Assembly (NCBI GenBank): GCA_002348265.1
Contig: DEAT01000048.1
Coordinates: forward strand, 1 to 64,000
Length of the DNA stretch: 64,000 nucleotides
Source: Gemmatimonadales bacterium UBA2975
GTDB lineage: Bacteria > Gemmatimonadota > Gemmatimonadetes > Longimicrobiales > Gaopeijiaceae
Reading direction: 5' to 3'
Made by a program: the position numbers and the translations under genes. The notes under the pieces are model-generated. The model saw nothing but the letters and a program-made list of their open reading frames with translations. It was not told where the DNA came from and searched no databases. Positions 62,568-64,000 of this stretch are shown here, in pieces (the first letter of the stretch is position 1; every line of letters begins with the position of its first letter).

Positions 62568-63062
62568 ATGGAAATGCGCCGCTCATTCCTGCTCGCGCTA
62601 GTCGCGATCGTCACCACTTCCTGCTCCAGCGCCGAAGCCGCACCAGATGGTGCGATGCCCGAGGCCAGGACACCCGACCCTGATCTTCCGAGCGTTTTGG
62701 TTTACAAGTCACCAACGTGCGGGTGCTGTAACGGTTGGGTCGAGCATATGGAACGCGCCGGCTTCGTGGTCGATGCGCGCAACACCACAGATCTAATGAA
62801 GATCAAGCGCGATGGAGGAGTCCCGCCACAGATGTCTTCATGCCATACAGCGATCATCGAAGGCTACGTTGTAGAAGGTCACGTTCCAGCCGAGCAGGTG
62901 AAGCAACTGTTAACCGAGCGTCCACAAGTCGCGGGGATTGCCGTCCCCGGCATGCCCATCGGATCCCCGGGTATGGAGGGGCCAAACCCTAGACCATATC
63001 AGGTGCTTTCATTCACCCATGCAGGTGAAGCAGCCAGCTTCGCAACCGTAGACCCACGCTAA
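62568..63062 (+). CDS. DUF411 (CopG-like) metal-binding lipoprotein
   Basis: The product has 164 residues; ATG 62574 is an equally possible start. The N-terminal hydrophobic run ends TTSCSS, a likely lipobox. The DUF411 core follows: VLVYKSPTCGCCNGWVEHMERAGF with the C-x-C-C site, VPPQMSSCHTAIIEGYVVEGHVPA with the second metal-binding cysteine and histidine, and VAGIAVPGMPIGSPGME. Such proteins bind copper in metal resistance or supply. A methionine-rich tail supports copper binding. No copper transporter lies adjacent. Confidence 0.88.
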   Translation: MEMRRSFLLALVAIVTTSCSSAEAAPDGAMPEARTPDPDLPSVLVYKSPTCGCCNGWVEHMERAGFVVDARNTTDLMKIKRDGGVPPQMSSCHTAIIEGYVVEGHVPAEQVKQLLTERPQVAGIAVPGMPIGSPGMEGPNPRPYQVLSFTHAGEAASFATVDPR

Positions 63063-63222
63063 AGGTATCCGTCTTTCCAACCAAACCAGCCGCCACCATT
63101 AGGAACGAACCCTGGCCTTTGCGAATCGGTAGTATGGTTAAGAGTCGAGTTAAGTGTGTGCATAAACCTTCTCTTATCGTCTCATCAACGTGTACACCTA
63201 ATACCTGCAGACGGCGTTCCTC

Positions 63223-63771
63223 GTGTCCTATCTAGCCACCCGCCTGATCCGATTACTAGTTTTCCTGTTACTACTGCCGCCGTCACTTGAAGGACAGTTT
63301 CGGCGGGGCAGACAGGCTGAAGTTGTTCCCCGCTGGGCCCCTATCTCAATCGGGGGGAAAGTCGGTTGGGACTCGCAAGCCAACGCAACTACCGTCGGTG
63401 GACACGTGAGAATTCCGCTTGTTCGAAAAGGAACCATCGAGCTGTACCCTAGCGCTGAAGCAATATTTCTGACCGGGACCAAGGAGTACCAGTACAACCT
63501 CGACGCCGCATGGGTACCGGGTGGTGCTAGAGGCGGCGTGTTCGCTGGCGCTGGCGTCGGATGGAGGGATTCTGTCATTGCTATGGATGTTGGTGATCCC
63601 CGACAAACGCTCTTCGGCTTTAACGCATTTGGAGGCGGTAAAACAAACCTGGGACCCATGCAGATCGAAGTCGTGCTCCGGTGGACGTTCCTCAACGAAA
63701 CGCAGTACCAACCGAACTCCGCTTCGATTGGTCTAAACTTCCCACTGTGGCGTACTACGTCTCAACGCTAG
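63223..63771 (+). CDS. Small exported beta-barrel-like protein
   Basis: The product has 182 residues from GTG 63223. A signal (LIRLLVFLLLLPPSLEGQ) precedes a beta-strand-rich body: SIGGKVGWDSQANATTVGGHV, GTIELYPSAEAIF and GPMQIEVVLRWTFLN, ending SIGLNFPLW. The alternating pattern and short turns fit an 8-stranded outer-membrane barrel. No close family is recognised. Confidence 0.6.
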   Translation: MSYLATRLIRLLVFLLLLPPSLEGQFRRGRQAEVVPRWAPISIGGKVGWDSQANATTVGGHVRIPLVRKGTIELYPSAEAIFLTGTKEYQYNLDAAWVPGGARGGVFAGAGVGWRDSVIAMDVGDPRQTLFGFNAFGGGKTNLGPMQIEVVLRWTFLNETQYQPNSASIGLNFPLWRTTSQR

Positions 63772-63918
63772 TCGCTTAGCATCAACCTGTCCCATCCGAA
63801 GGGTGTCATCCTCTCTATCCTGTTCTCCACCAGTCAGTGGGATTAACACGTCGCCTAAGTCCAAACCGATCCGCAAGCCAAACTGAGCTAAGGCTGCGAT
63901 TTTTGGCTGGCAGCTCCG

Positions 63919-63999
63919 CTAATCGTGACTCCCGAAAACATTCATCATCCTAGCAAGAACGGCACGACCGATTGAAGCCACATTTCCGGTGATTCTAGG
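63919..63999 (-). CDS. Possible C-terminal tail of a minus-strand gene beyond the window
   Basis: The minus strand reads open from the window edge for 26 codons to a TAG, ending GRAVLARMMNVFGSHD. It could be the end of a gene that starts outside. The length is too short to judge. The same frame continues open for about 60 codons after the stop, which is odd. Confidence 0.25.
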   Translation of the reverse strand, partial: PRITGNVASIGRAVLARMMNVFGSHD

Positions 64000-64000
64000 T

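Overview
The window most resembles a Gemmatimonadota chromosome, probably from a free-living marine or soil relative. The evidence is moderate GC, a Gram-negative cell plan, a SusC/SusD-type pair outside an obvious Bacteroidota polysaccharide locus, several DUF1592/DUF1552 gene pairs, many small lipoproteins and barrel proteins, class V aminotransferases, and the classical (isochorismate) menaquinone pathway. The phylum is inferred from gene content. Acidobacteriota, Planctomycetota or Latescibacterota relatives are not excluded. I see no insertion sequences, integrases, CRISPR arrays, rRNA or tRNA genes.

Layout. 1-2196: the end of a parvulin-type PPIase, an M50-like membrane protease, and a long gene-free stretch with hairpins and a strong terminator, a candidate small RNA. 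2197-6486: a thioredoxin-like protein divergent from a BtuF-like protein, then two PLP enzymes, one with a Tat-type leader. 6510-6792: a decayed esterase. 6850-12111 (minus): greA, a LolD-type ATPase, an FtsX-type permease, an AttH-like lipoprotein and csaA, mostly overlapping or nearly abutting. 12309-15425: purE, tyrS, an alkyltransferase-like DNA repair protein and a CGNR zinc-finger regulator behind an AT-rich inverted repeat. 15489-24464: a haem/copper-type exported protein, two small lipoproteins, SusC/SusD, and a tandem pair of unknown exported proteins with an EF-hand-like loop.

24706-41120 (minus) is the most striking region. It holds three paralogous cassettes encoding an exported two-CxxCH cytochrome (DUF1587/1595/1592/1588/1585), a Tat-exported DUF1552 protein with the HxxSHH signature and, in two of three, an exported ankyrin protein ending in a conserved CxxC. 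Two small genes, for an FmdB-like zinc ribbon and a DUF4168-like protein, sit between cassettes 1 and 2.

41348-47340: a lipoprotein amidohydrolase converges on a tightly coupled operon of a small membrane protein, an SSS symporter, an exported cyanophycinase-like S51 peptidase, a DUF4212 subunit and a second SSS symporter. This suggests peptide breakdown outside the cytoplasm coupled to sodium-driven uptake. 47550-54475: a barrel protein, then menF-menD-cyclophilin-menA-menE. 54649-63771: propeller and LVIVD/Ig-like exported proteins, a cysteine-less ArsC-like protein, a membrane protein, a coupled dicarboxylate symporter/aminotransferase V/serine hydrolase operon, a DUF411 protein and a short barrel-like protein.

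Start codons were chosen by Shine-Dalgarno match, homologous N-termini and overlap with neighbours. Several genes appear to use GTG or TTG, and one probably CTG. All family assignments come from reading motifs; no database search was run.
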